33,036 nucleotides of DNA from Chloroflexota bacterium (GTDB taxonomy: Bacteria; Chloroflexota; Dehalococcoidia; DSTF01; RBG-16-68-14), in contig QIFC01000026.1 of NCBI GenBank assembly GCA_003228685.1, forward strand, positions 1 through 33,036. The letters run 5' to 3'. This document shows, piece by piece, positions 1-8,874 of the stretch (its first letter is position 1; the number at the start of each line of letters is the position of its first letter). The notes beneath the pieces are model-generated. The model saw only the letters and a program-made list of their open reading frames with translations, was not told the origin of the DNA and made no database searches. Made by a program: the position numbers and the translations under genes.

Positions 1-1111
1 TGAGGAATGCCAGCCCGCCCACGATCAGCCCGAAGCCGATGAGCCAGAGCGGCCGTTCCAGCCAGACGACGAGGTCGAGCGGCTCGTCAGAACGCAGCAG
101 CGTCAGGGCGACGCCGACGGCGAGGAGCACGAACGGGATAGACATCACGTGTGCATGGAGGTCGCCCAGGAGGAAGCTAAAGAACGGTATCTCATGAATG
201 CCGGCGCCCGCGTCTAGAATGCGCGTGGCCCGCCACCAGAACCAGAACTGGTCTGGGAACCAGCTAGAGCTGTTGTACGCGGCTAGCTCGCGGACGTTGA
301 CCCAGTCCCAGAACCCGGCCGAGCCGAAGTTGTGCGCCGCGAATAGCTCCAGCAGTCCCTCTAGATTGCCCATGACGGCCAAGAGTAGGGCCCCGGCGAG
401 GCCGAAGATCATCGGGCGCCAGAGCGGCTTCGAGTTGAAGCCTCTCGCGGGCGTGCCGGGACCTCCCTCCGCTGCGCGGCGCTCGCTGGGGGCGGTCAGG
501 TTGTAGATCAGGCCGAAGGCGCCCGTGACGGCGAGCGCCACGATCATCGCAAGGCCGAGGTTATAGCCGACGCCTGTCGATACGCTTGCGATGGTGTCGC
601 TCAGGCGCGTCATCACGGACACGAGCAGGAAGCCAAAGTAGTAGTAGCTGACAGATTCGCCCGCGAGCCACGGGTCGGCCGGCGGGAAGCTCTCAGCCCG
701 GGTCACGGCGTTGAGGAACATGAAGTCCATTGGCTTTTCGGTGCCACCGAAATCGGGCACGTACGAGCGGAGGTAGGCGGCCGTGATGAACGTGAGGAAG
801 AGGAGCGCCTCGGTCGCGAGGATCAGCCACCAGCGCTCCCGCGCGAACGAGACGACATCCACGCGACGGCGCCAGAGCAGGAGAGCAGAGGCGCCCGCGA
901 CGAGCAGCAGCACGAACCAGATGGCGCGTGTGGAATTTGGCAGACCGAAGTGGACGAGGATCCAGAAGATGTAGCCGGCGAGGAGGAGGCCGAAGGCCTT
1001 AGAAAGGGTGTAGCCTTTGTCGGGCAATCGCTGGAACAATGAGAGGCAGAGGGGCAAGGCCGCTAGTCCGACAACCTGTAGCATGGCCCACCAGGCTAGC
1101 GTCTCAGACAT
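1..1111 (-). CDS. DUF2298 (Chlor_Arch_YYY) polytopic membrane protein, C-terminus cut off by window edge
   Basis: The reading frame starts at ATG 1111 and stays open to base 1, so about 370 N-terminal codons are present. I translated the reverse strand by hand: hydrophobic segments alternate with short loops. Landmarks are FLNAVTRAESFPPADPWLAG, the triple-tyrosine SYYYFG near residue 155, and GDLHAHVMSIPF near residue 320. These are hallmarks of the DUF2298 / 'Chlor_Arch_YYY' family, named for the YYY motif and for its occurrence in Chloroflexi and Archaea. Family members are large integral membrane proteins that resemble glycosyltransferase-C-type enzymes; the substrate is unknown, so a catalytic role is inference. 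No good Shine-Dalgarno precedes the ATG. It lies 168 bases downstream of ftsY on the same strand. Confidence 0.85.
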   Translation of the reverse strand, partial: MSETLAWWAMLQVVGLAALPLCLSLFQRLPDKGYTLSKAFGLLLAGYIFWILVHFGLPNSTRAIWFVLLLVAGASALLLWRRRVDVVSFARERWWLILATEALLFLTFITAAYLRSYVPDFGGTEKPMDFMFLNAVTRAESFPPADPWLAGESVSYYYFGFLLVSVMTRLSDTIASVSTGVGYNLGLAMIVALAVTGAFGLIYNLTAPSERRAAEGGPGTPARGFNSKPLWRPMIFGLAGALLLAVMGNLEGLLELFAAHNFGSAGFWDWVNVRELAAYNSSSWFPDQFWFWWRATRILDAGAGIHEIPFFSFLLGDLHAHVMSIPFVLLAVGVALTLLRSDEPLDLVVWLERPLWLIGFGLIVGGLAFL

Positions 1112-1191
1112 GGAGCGGCTTTAGATGAGTACGCTCCGTGAGCAACCTGCCCAACATAACATTGAGGATACCAGACAAGGTCACTTCATAA

Positions 1192-1208
1192 GGGAAGCGG
1201 GGCTTCCC
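1192..1208 (-). terminator. Possible weak terminator or hairpin after ftsY
   Basis: GGGAAGC and GCTTCCC form a perfect 7-bp stem with a 3-base loop. On the minus strand it is followed by TTAT, only a poor U-tract. It lies between the ftsY stop at 1280 and the DUF2298 start at 1111, so it could end or attenuate ftsY transcription. Confidence 0.3.
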
Positions 1209-1279
1209 AGTGAAGCCGTGGTGCTGAGGGATGCGGTGCATCAAGCGGAGGCCGCGACGCCCAGCGGAACAGGCCCTTT

Positions 1280-2371
1280 TCAACGAAAGAGGGCCTCGAC
1301 GAAGGCTTCCGCTGAAAAGGGGGCGAGGTCTTCCGGCTCTTCGCCCGTGCCAACGAGGCGCACGGGGATGCCCATCTGGTCGGCGATAGCGAACACGATG
1401 CCACCCTTCGACGTGCCGTCCAGCTTCGTCAGACAGACAGACGTCACTTCCGCCGCCTTCGTGAACGCCTCAGCCTGGATGAGCGCGTTTTGTCCGATCG
1501 TCGCGTCGAGGACGAGGAGGACTTCGTGCGGGGCGTCGGGCTGCTTGCGCGCGATGATGCGCTTGAGCTTGGTGAGTTCCTCCATCAGGTTGAACTTCGT
1601 GTGGAGGCGGCCCGCGGTATCGATGATGACGGCATCGGCGTTCCTGCTCTCGGCAGCCTCGAGAGCGTCGAACACAACGGCGGCCGGGTCGGCGCCCTGC
1701 TTGTGGGCGATGACGTCCGCGCCGACGCGGCCGCCCCACGCTTTGAGCTGTTCGATCGCGGCGGCGCGAAACGTGTCGGCTGCGGCGATGACCGTGGTGC
1801 GGCCTTCCGTTTTGTAGGCGTGGGCGAGCTTGGCGATGGTCGTTGTCTTGCCGGTGCCGTTGACGCCGAGGACGAGGATCACGGCGGGCTTGGGAGGCGC
1901 GGCATCAGAGCCAGAGCCGGAACCGTTGTCGGTCCAGAGGCTGCCCGTGCCTTCGGGGGAGCGCAGCAGATCGACGAGCGTCTGCTTGAGCGCCTCCTCG
2001 ACCTCCGCCGCGTCCTTGATGCCTTCGTCCGCGACGCGCGCCCGGACGTCGTCGAGGATCTTCTCGGTCGTCGCGACGCCGGCGTCGGCGCCGATCAACA
2101 GCTCCTCAAGCTCCTCCCAGAGTTCTTCGTCGACGTTGCCGCGCGAGAAGATCTTGGAGATGTTGCCGAACCAGGAGCGCTTCGTCCGCTCGAGGGCGAC
2201 CTCGGTGCGCTCCTCGTCCTCGGCCGCGAGCGCGACGTCCGCTGTGGCGATCTGCTCGGCATCGCCAGAATCGCCGGTCTCGTCGTCGGCGTCCGTGGTC
2301 TCATCGGGCGCTGCTACAGGCGCCGCGTCGGGAGCGTCGTCGACCTTGGGTGTCCTACGGAAGAATCGCAT
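1280..2371 (-). CDS. ftsY: Signal recognition particle receptor FtsY
   Basis: FtsY is the membrane-docking GTPase that receives SRP-ribosome complexes and hands them to SecYEG. The 363-residue protein has a very acidic N-terminal A domain (about residues 11-60, rich in D, E and A), then the N domain and the SRP GTPase G domain. G1 is GVNGTGKTTT at 169-178, followed by DTFRAAA (199-205), G3 DTAGR (251-255), G4 TKLD (315-318) and GTGEEPEDL (341-349). Length and order are normal for the family. The partner SRP RNA is encoded in the same window at 19485-19735. In many bacteria ftsY follows rnc-smc; here an oppositely oriented two-gene cassette separates it from smc. The ATG lies only 9 bases after a good -10, so the message may be nearly leaderless. 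Confidence 0.97.
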   Translation of the reverse strand: MRFFRRTPKVDDAPDAAPVAAPDETTDADDETGDSGDAEQIATADVALAAEDEERTEVALERTKRSWFGNISKIFSRGNVDEELWEELEELLIGADAGVATTEKILDDVRARVADEGIKDAAEVEEALKQTLVDLLRSPEGTGSLWTDNGSGSGSDAAPPKPAVILVLGVNGTGKTTTIAKLAHAYKTEGRTTVIAAADTFRAAAIEQLKAWGGRVGADVIAHKQGADPAAVVFDALEAAESRNADAVIIDTAGRLHTKFNLMEELTKLKRIIARKQPDAPHEVLLVLDATIGQNALIQAEAFTKAAEVTSVCLTKLDGTSKGGIVFAIADQMGIPVRLVGTGEEPEDLAPFSAEAFVEALFR

Positions 2372-2380
2372 CTGCCGTCG

Positions 2381-2409
2381 ATCCTATCGCGAGGGCAGGG
2401 GACGATCAA
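2381..2409 (-). promoter_or_regulatory. Sigma-70-type promoter of ftsY
   Basis: On the minus strand, TTGATC (2404-2409) and TAGGAT (2381-2386) are separated by 17 bases. The expected start site, near 2374, is only a few bases before the ATG at 2371, so the transcript would have almost no leader. Confidence 0.55.
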
Positions 2410-2425
2410 CGGAACCGTCTGGCGC

Positions 2426-2456
2426 TTGACAGCGTCTCATGAGGGGGGAGTATACT
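2426..2456 (+). promoter_or_regulatory. Sigma-70-type promoter of the cohesin/dockerin cassette
   Basis: TTGACA (2426-2431) and TATACT (2451-2456) are both near consensus, with a long 19-base spacer. A strong ribosome binding site, AAGGAGG (2477-2483), lies 6 bases before the ATG at 2490. This promoter is back to back with that of ftsY. Confidence 0.6.
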
Positions 2457-2489
2457 AGCTCCACCAGAACATGGCGAAGGAGGGCGTAG

Positions 2490-3758
2490 ATGAGCAGGCG
2501 GATGTGGGTAGTATTGGTTGGCGGGGCGCTGGCGATTGGCGCCGTCATCGTAGGTTCATTCATTGCGATCGGCCAAGACAGTGGTGACACGCGCACGCCC
2601 GCGGGCGCGGAGAACCGGATGCGGTTGGAGGCCGTCAACAGCGAGGTCTCCTGCGGCAGCATCGCGGCAGTGCGCATCTATCTGGACGACCTTGTGCCGC
2701 GCGAGAGCAGCAGGACGCCGGGCGTGTCCGCCGGCGTGGTGGGCTTCCAGGCGACGTTGCAGTACGACCCGGACGTCCTCCGCATCCTGGGAGGAAGCGA
2801 CGTCCAGCTCAATTCAGATCTAGGGCTACAGGATGTCGACGGCGACGGTATCGTGCGGTCGTTTCTCCCGAGCATGTTCCTTGAAGACCATCTGGGGCGC
2901 GCCGTCGTTGGCGGCATCAGCTTCGTACCGAGTTCACAACGCGTAGAAGATAACCTCGAAGAGGGCGTCGACCCGGTCGCCAAGGGCGAGCCGCTGCTGC
3001 TGATGACGGTGCGCTTCACGCCCGTGGGGCAGGGAACGACAACGGTGCGGAACGCCGGCTGGGATGGCGCCCTGGCGCGCGTGGAGCCGCAGGTGTTCGA
3101 TACGGACGGCCAGTACTACGAGCCGCTAGAGGTGGAGGACACCGAGGTCACCGTGCGAGGCGGCGACTGCCTGCCGCCGCCACCGTCACCAACGACGCAG
3201 CCCACATCCACGCCTGTTGTGGTGCCGACGCGGACGCCGGTGCGCTGGGAGACCGTGGAGCCCGTTGACGCGCCGTCAGCGGGCCGGTCAGACTGCCCGC
3301 AGGACTGGGTGGCCTACGTCGATCCGCAAGACCGCTACTCAATCTGCTATCCCGAGGAATTCACGGCGACCGGGAGTGACTTGGCTGTGAACATACGCAG
3401 CCCACGTGAGGCTGGCCAGCGCGATGATCTCCTCACGGTGGTGATCTCATCAGGAAGGAGCGCGGAACAGTTCTACGGTCCGCCAAGTCCTGAGACCTGC
3501 GAGTTTTACACCGACATCGTTGAAGGGCCGATCTCAAGTACATTCTTTGAAGTCGAGCTAGCGAACCGGCTGGTCCCAGCGTGCTTCACCGTCGGTCCGA
3601 TCCAAAGCAGCCTACACGCTACTGTTCCAGTCGCAGTAGATGGCTCTGATCGCGACGGTGGAGTCAATTTCGGCGTGATGTTCATTAGTCCGGACTTGGG
3701 CACTGTTCCGGCGCTGGGTCTGGCGATCATTGAGACACTCACGTTGGGCGCCAACTAA
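2490..3758 (+). CDS. Membrane-anchored protein with cohesin-like domain
   Basis: The 422-residue protein has one N-terminal hydrophobic segment (about 6-28) that would act as a signal anchor. Residues about 45-225 resemble a cohesin / carbohydrate-binding beta-sandwich: GFQATLQYDPDVLRI (85-99) is the typical 'GFQ..L.YDP..L' strand, and an internal DVDGDG (115-120) could bind calcium. A Pro/Thr linker (about 228-262) joins a C-terminal domain (about 265-422) that starts with SICYPEEF, a pattern seen in small extracellular domains of unknown role. Its stop overlaps the start of the next gene (TAATG), and that gene ends in a dockerin. A surface anchor that receives the dockerin protein is therefore an inference worth testing. 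The cohesin assignment is by pattern only. Confidence 0.7.
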   Translation: MSRRMWVVLVGGALAIGAVIVGSFIAIGQDSGDTRTPAGAENRMRLEAVNSEVSCGSIAAVRIYLDDLVPRESSRTPGVSAGVVGFQATLQYDPDVLRILGGSDVQLNSDLGLQDVDGDGIVRSFLPSMFLEDHLGRAVVGGISFVPSSQRVEDNLEEGVDPVAKGEPLLLMTVRFTPVGQGTTTVRNAGWDGALARVEPQVFDTDGQYYEPLEVEDTEVTVRGGDCLPPPPSPTTQPTSTPVVVPTRTPVRWETVEPVDAPSAGRSDCPQDWVAYVDPQDRYSICYPEEFTATGSDLAVNIRSPREAGQRDDLLTVVISSGRSAEQFYGPPSPETCEFYTDIVEGPISSTFFEVELANRLVPACFTVGPIQSSLHATVPVAVDGSDRDGGVNFGVMFISPDLGTVPALGLAIIETLTLGAN

Positions 3759-5104
3759 TGCTTCGGGTAGCTGGACGCTTGCTCTTGTTCGGTACTATCG
3801 GTGCCGTGATAGGCTTGGCGTGGTTGTCGCTGGCGAGCAATGTCAGTGCAGATCACGACAAGTTTCGGTTTAAGTGGCCGTACGCACCGGGCATGAGCGT
3901 GATAACTACAACGCTGCCGTTCAGTGGCTTTCACTCCTGCGGCGGCGGAAGTTGCACGAACGCTTGGGACTTGGTGATCGCAAATAGCGACGTTCGTGCG
4001 TCAGCAGAAGGCACTATTGTTTCCGCAAGGAATACGATTGACCCGGAGACGTGCGATCCGAACGAAGGCCTGGGAAACTTCGTCAAGCTCCTGACGACTG
4101 GGGATCCGCTGGGTAACATGTCGATCAGTTACGCGCACTTCGCATCCACGCCATACAATAGTCCCGCTGACAACGGTAAAAGGATTCTTCAAGGAGATCA
4201 CGTAGGCACTCAGGGACAGACGGGGTTTACAACTGACGGGCAAGGTGGTTGCGGCCCGCATCTCCACTGGCAGTTCGATACTATCAGGCCCACGTACATC
4301 AATGGGGTCAACGTCACATCGCCCCCCAACGCTGGGCCGTCCACCAACTCATGGGTGAGCGGCGTGAGTGAGCCGGCGCAGGCGATCCGTGCTGTATACA
4401 TCTACTTGGGTTCGTTGCTCAACCCCGACAACTCCTGGGAGGCCCTCGGCTGGACCGCAGACCTGAACCCGCCCCACGCCGGGTGCGGTTCGTTCGCCCT
4501 ATGCCAACTCTTCGTTCACTACGTGCCGAACCCGGAGCTGGGCCGATGGGGCAGTATCATGGACTTCAAGAGGCATCCGCAGACGTTCGAGTACGAAAAC
4601 AACCCCAACATCACGTTTGATGCCAACGCCATCATGGCGGGTCGCTGGGACGTAGATTCGGCCTACTGGGTGCAGCTTCCGTTCTACTACGCGTGGGAGC
4701 AAGCAACGACCGACATCGGGCTGCCGCTAATGAACCAGCTCGATAGCTCCGTGGACCCGGTCAGGTGTCCGTCCTCCCAGGGCTGCACTGGCTATCAACG
4801 CTTCAGCCATGGCTATATATGGGAAAAGCAGAATGAAGGTGTGCAGCCGGCGGTCTTTTGCCCGGACGTAGCGGGGCCAGGGTGGCCGGATCACTTCGTT
4901 GACTTGGCTAACGACATACTTGGGACGATCCTGGCGTTCGACCCATTAGGAGGCGCGACGCCGGCGGACCCGACCGCGCCGTGGGACAATGCGCGCTTCG
5001 ACATGAACGGCGACGGCGTGATCGACCTGGCGAACGATATCCTGGGCGTGATCTCGTATTTCAACATGGAGTGTTTCCCAGGCGGCCGTCTACCCCAACA
5101 ATGA
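3758..5104 (+). CDS. Secreted M23-family (LasA-like) metallopeptidase with C-terminal dockerin
   Basis: The 448-residue protein has a signal peptide (residues 1 to about 31, ending NVSA). An M23 (LytM/lysostaphin-type) zinc peptidase domain covers about 45-175. Likely zinc ligands are H59 and D71, spaced 12 as in LasA/beta-lytic enzymes, and H170 of the HLH motif (168-170); H127 in SYAHF is also conserved in the family. The expected substrate is peptidoglycan cross-bridges or a similar glycine-rich peptide. Residues about 315-350 (IGLPLMNQ and GYQRFSHGYIWE) resemble an LGFP-like repeat. The C-terminus carries two dockerin-like segments: a degenerate one around VDLANDILGT (381-390) and an intact calcium loop DMNGDGVIDLANDILG (415-430). 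It is translationally coupled to the cohesin-like gene. It converges on smc with 32 bases between the stops and no clear terminator. Confidence 0.82.
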   Translation: MLRVAGRLLLFGTIGAVIGLAWLSLASNVSADHDKFRFKWPYAPGMSVITTTLPFSGFHSCGGGSCTNAWDLVIANSDVRASAEGTIVSARNTIDPETCDPNEGLGNFVKLLTTGDPLGNMSISYAHFASTPYNSPADNGKRILQGDHVGTQGQTGFTTDGQGGCGPHLHWQFDTIRPTYINGVNVTSPPNAGPSTNSWVSGVSEPAQAIRAVYIYLGSLLNPDNSWEALGWTADLNPPHAGCGSFALCQLFVHYVPNPELGRWGSIMDFKRHPQTFEYENNPNITFDANAIMAGRWDVDSAYWVQLPFYYAWEQATTDIGLPLMNQLDSSVDPVRCPSSQGCTGYQRFSHGYIWEKQNEGVQPAVFCPDVAGPGWPDHFVDLANDILGTILAFDPLGGATPADPTAPWDNARFDMNGDGVIDLANDILGVISYFNMECFPGGRLPQQ

Positions 5105-5136
5105 GTCCCGCCACAACTTCACTGTCGCTGTAGCTT

Positions 5137-8100
5137 TTAGCCAGCCGTCTCTGGGACGTCGCTGATGCGGAGCGAGAGGAGGGTGGAGGTGCTGTCCTCG
5201 CCCATGGAGACGCCGTAGATGGTGTCCGCCATCTCCAGCGTGCGGCGGTTGTGGGTGATGATGATGAACTGCGTGCGCTCTGAGAGCGCCTGCAGCGCTT
5301 CGTTGAAGCGGCCGACGTTCGACTCGTCCAGCGCGGCGTCCACTTCGTCGAGCACGCAGATGGGCGAGGGGTTGGTGTCGAGCAGCGCGAAGAGGAGCGC
5401 CATGGCGGTCAGCGAGCGCTCGCCGCCGGAGAGCATGTTCAGCGACCGGACCTTCTTGCGGGGAGGTTGGGCGACGATGTCGACGCCGGCGAGGACGTCC
5501 TCTTCGCCGGTCTTGGTGAGAAGCAGCTCCGCTTGGCCGCCGCCGAAGAACATCTGGAAGTAGCGCTGGAACGATGCGTTCACCTGGCGGTAGGTGCTGG
5601 AGAAGCGCTCCTTGATGATCGATTCCAGCTCCTTGATCGCCTCTTGAAGCGCTTCCTCGGCCTCGCGCAGGTCGCTGAGCTGCTTGGTCAGGTATTCGTG
5701 CCGCTCGCGGTTCTCTGAAAAGTCCTCTTCGGCCTGCTCGTTGACGGGGCCCAGCTTACGGATGCTGCCTCGCAGTTCGCTAATGCGGTCCTTCAACATG
5801 ACGGCGTCGACGGGAGCGCCACCGCGCATCGGTGGATGGTCGTCGCCAGCCGCGGCTTCCGACTTGAGCCACGTGGGAGGCTCGCCGGGCTTCGTCTCCG
5901 GCTCTTCGTCAGCCGGCGTTGCATCAGCCGGCGCTTCGCTAGCAGGGGTTTCGATCGGGCCGATCTCACCGTCTTCCAGCGGGCTGAAGCCGTCTTCTTC
6001 GAGCCGCTCGCGCAGCGCTTCCAACTCCTCGGTCCGAAGTTTGACGGCCGATTGCGCTTCGAGGAGGATGCGCTCGGCGGCGAGCGATTTGGACCTGCCA
6101 TCCGCAAGGTCGCTGTCGATCGTTCGCTGACGGGACTCGATCTGCTCAAGGGCGTGGCGGGCAGGGGCGAGTTCCTCGCGGGCTGCTGCCGCCTCGTGCG
6201 TTTTCGTCTCCAGCTCGCGCTTCGAGCTTTCGAGACGGGTGAGGACGGTGTTCAGCTCCCCTTCAATGCGGTCGCTGGCCCCCACGCGCCGGTGTATCTC
6301 AGCCTCGACCCGTTGCAAGGAAGCGCTCTGCACCTCTGCTTGCTGCTGGAGCGCATGCAGTTCCGTTTCGAGCGTCTTGATGCGGCTCGTCCGCTCTCCG
6401 TCCGACTGGGCGAGGGCCAGTCGCGATGCGGCCAGCTCCCTGCTCCGCGGAGCGAGCTGCTCGCTCAGCGTGCGCTGTTCTTCGGCCTCGGCCCGCGCTT
6501 CGTCGAGCGATTCTTGCGCGTTGGTGAGTTCCCCGGTGCTACGCTCCAACGTGGCGCGGGTGTCTAGCAGGCGCGCGTGCAGTGTCGCGAGACGTGCCGC
6601 GATAGCGGGGAGGCGCGCCTTTTGCTGTCGAAACGCTTCGTTGGCGGCTGAGAGTTCGCCGGACGCACGCTCGGCTTCTGGAGCGAGACGGTCGCGCTCC
6701 TGCCGGGCGTCGGCCTGCTCGCGATGTTCGCCTTCGAGCGCCTCAGTCGCTTCGTTGTGCGACGCTCGCATGTGCTCGAGTTCAGTTGGCAGTTCGCCGA
6801 CGTCGCGCTTGTGGGTGAAGGCGCGCCGCACGGCTCTTGCGCTGCCGCCCGTCATGGAGCCGACCGGGTGCAGGAGCGTCCCGTCCAGCGTGACGACGTT
6901 GCCGAGTCCGCGGCGGAGGAGTTGCTTGGCAAGGCCGACATTCTCAGCGACGATCGTGCGGCCGAGGAGGGTATCGACGAGTGGCCGGTATCGCGCATCG
7001 CATCGCACGAGTTCGGATGCCACGCCGATCACTCCTTTCTCATCCAGCAAGTTGATCGGATGGATTGGGCGGAGGTCGTTGATTGGGTAGACGGTCGCCC
7101 GCCCGAGGTCTTCGCTCACGAGCAGTTCGATGGCCGCTATGGCGTCTTCCTGCGTTTCGACGACGACGGCGTGAAGGCTGTCGGCGAGGGCTGCTTCAAT
7201 CGCACGTTCGAGGCCGGCCGGCACGCGCAGTAGCTGACCGACCATGCCGATCAGGCCATGAATGCGGCTATCCGCCGCCGGCTCATGTTCCGGATCCTTG
7301 CCGCCTGCCTGGAGCAGCGCTTGCACGCCCGCGTCAGAAGGCGGAAGGTCGATTCCCGCCGCCTGAGCGGCCTCAAGGCGCGTCTCAGCGGCCTGGATGG
7401 CGGCGGTCAGCGTTCGCAGCTCTTCTTCCCTTCGCACGACGGCCAAGGAGGCACGCTCCAGCCGTTCGCGCGCCGCCTTTAGCGAGCCGGCGGTGCGGTA
7501 CTCGACCGGGGTGAGTTCAACCGAGCGGGCTCGCAGCGACGCGATCTCCTTCGCCCACGCTTTCAACGAGGCGATCTGCTCGCGCCGCCGCTCCGTGAGC
7601 GTGACAGCCTCTGCTTGTACGCGCTCTTGCTGCTCCTGGAGCGCGCTGAGCCGAGCCTGCGCTCCTGCTGCCTGGGCGCTCGCTTGTGTCGCGAGTTCAT
7701 CTGCGTGGGTGATCTGTTGCTGTAGCTCCTGCAGACTGGCATCGATACGCGCCAGCTCCTGGGCGTTGGCGTCGGGCTTGCGTGCTTCTTCAAGGGCTTG
7801 TGCGAGTTCGGTTGCTCGCTCGCGTTGCTGTTCCACAAGCGCGGCAACCTGCTGGCGTTCTTCGCGTAGCGCCTCGCTCTCGGACGAGAGTTCGTCCCGG
7901 CGGGTCTCCAGCATCGCCTGCCGCTCGCCGTCCACCTTAATGCGCTGTTCTAGGTCGCGGCGGTACTGGTCGAGGGTCCGGTAGCGGTCCTCGCGCTCCG
8001 CGATGTCGCGACGGCGCTCATCAATGGCGTCTGACAGGGATACGCGGCCTTCTTCGAAGGCGGTGGCTTCGTTGCGGGCGTGATCGAAAGCTTCCTGGCG

Positions 8101-8850
8101 CTGGTCGCAGGCCGCAAGGGCGGCCGTCAGCGACTCCTGGGCGTCCTGCCATTGCTGCCCGTACAGCGTTTTGAGAGCGTCGGCAAGCTCAGCGCTCAGG
8201 CGCGCGTGCTCGGTCGCGCGTTCGGCCTGTCGCTCGAGCTGGCGCAGGCGAGGCGCGATCTCGCGCGCGAGCAGTTCGATGCGATCCAGGTTGTCGCGCG
8301 TGGCGGCGAGGCGCCGCTGCGACTCGTTCAGCTTCTCGCGGTGGAGGCGAACGTCAGCGGCCTCTTCAATCAGGCCGCGGCGCTCCTCTGGCCGCAGTGT
8401 CAGCACGTGCTCGACCAACCCCTGGCCCATGAATGCGTAGCTGTTCTGGCCGACCTGCGCCTTCATGAACAGTTCGCTGAGGTCCTTCAAGCGAACACGG
8501 CTTTGGTTCAGGTAGTACTCATTGTCGCCGCTCCGATAGGCGCGCCTGCCGACGACTACTTCCTCAAAATCGAGGGGCAACCACGCGTCGCCGTTGTCGA
8601 GGGTGAGCTTGACCTCGGCCATGCCTTGCGCTGGGCGCCGATCGCTACCGGAGAAGATGATGTCTTCCGTTCTACGGGCGCGGAGCGAACTCTTGGCCTG
8701 CTCGCCAAGGACCCAGCGAATCGCCTCGGCTACGTTGGTCTTACCGGAACCGTTGGGGCCGGCGATGCACGTGACACCGGGCCCGAACTCAAGCGTCGTG
8801 GCGGACGCGAAGCTCTTAAAGCCGTTCAGGTTTAGTCGCTTTAGGTACAT
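5137..8850 (-). CDS. smc: Chromosome segregation ATPase SMC
   Basis: SMC dimers with ScpAB organise and separate chromosomes. The 1237-residue protein shows the N-terminal Walker A GPNGSGKT (31-38), long coiled coils rich in E, A, R and Q, and a hinge beginning around IHGLIGMVGQLL near residue 535. The C-terminal head has the ABC signature LSGGERSL and Walker B PICVLDEVDAALDE. Length is normal to slightly long. The extra length includes a Pro/Glu/Ala-rich low-complexity stretch (about residues 950-1017, DNA 5800-6000) just before the second head. It sits 24 bases downstream of rnc, a common rnc-smc operon order; an AAGGA-like site precedes the ATG. Confidence 0.97.
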   Translation of the reverse strand: MYLKRLNLNGFKSFASATTLEFGPGVTCIAGPNGSGKTNVAEAIRWVLGEQAKSSLRARRTEDIIFSGSDRRPAQGMAEVKLTLDNGDAWLPLDFEEVVVGRRAYRSGDNEYYLNQSRVRLKDLSELFMKAQVGQNSYAFMGQGLVEHVLTLRPEERRGLIEEAADVRLHREKLNESQRRLAATRDNLDRIELLAREIAPRLRQLERQAERATEHARLSAELADALKTLYGQQWQDAQESLTAALAACDQRQEAFDHARNEATAFEEGRVSLSDAIDERRRDIAEREDRYRTLDQYRRDLEQRIKVDGERQAMLETRRDELSSESEALREERQQVAALVEQQRERATELAQALEEARKPDANAQELARIDASLQELQQQITHADELATQASAQAAGAQARLSALQEQQERVQAEAVTLTERRREQIASLKAWAKEIASLRARSVELTPVEYRTAGSLKAARERLERASLAVVRREEELRTLTAAIQAAETRLEAAQAAGIDLPPSDAGVQALLQAGGKDPEHEPAADSRIHGLIGMVGQLLRVPAGLERAIEAALADSLHAVVVETQEDAIAAIELLVSEDLGRATVYPINDLRPIHPINLLDEKGVIGVASELVRCDARYRPLVDTLLGRTIVAENVGLAKQLLRRGLGNVVTLDGTLLHPVGSMTGGSARAVRRAFTHKRDVGELPTELEHMRASHNEATEALEGEHREQADARQERDRLAPEAERASGELSAANEAFRQQKARLPAIAARLATLHARLLDTRATLERSTGELTNAQESLDEARAEAEEQRTLSEQLAPRSRELAASRLALAQSDGERTSRIKTLETELHALQQQAEVQSASLQRVEAEIHRRVGASDRIEGELNTVLTRLESSKRELETKTHEAAAAREELAPARHALEQIESRQRTIDSDLADGRSKSLAAERILLEAQSAVKLRTEELEALRERLEEDGFSPLEDGEIGPIETPASEAPADATPADEEPETKPGEPPTWLKSEAAAGDDHPPMRGGAPVDAVMLKDRISELRGSIRKLGPVNEQAEEDFSENRERHEYLTKQLSDLREAEEALQEAIKELESIIKERFSSTYRQVNASFQRYFQMFFGGGQAELLLTKTGEEDVLAGVDIVAQPPRKKVRSLNMLSGGERSLTAMALLFALLDTNPSPICVLDEVDAALDESNVGRFNEALQALSERTQFIIITHNRRTLEMADTIYGVSMGEDSTSTLLSLRISDVPETAG

Positions 8851-8874
8851 GTGTAAGACATCCTTGTCTGGTAC

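Noticed and set aside
1490-2458. Plus-strand open frame of 322 codons
   Set aside because: Antisense to ftsY, which carries all G motifs; the product is low-complexity.
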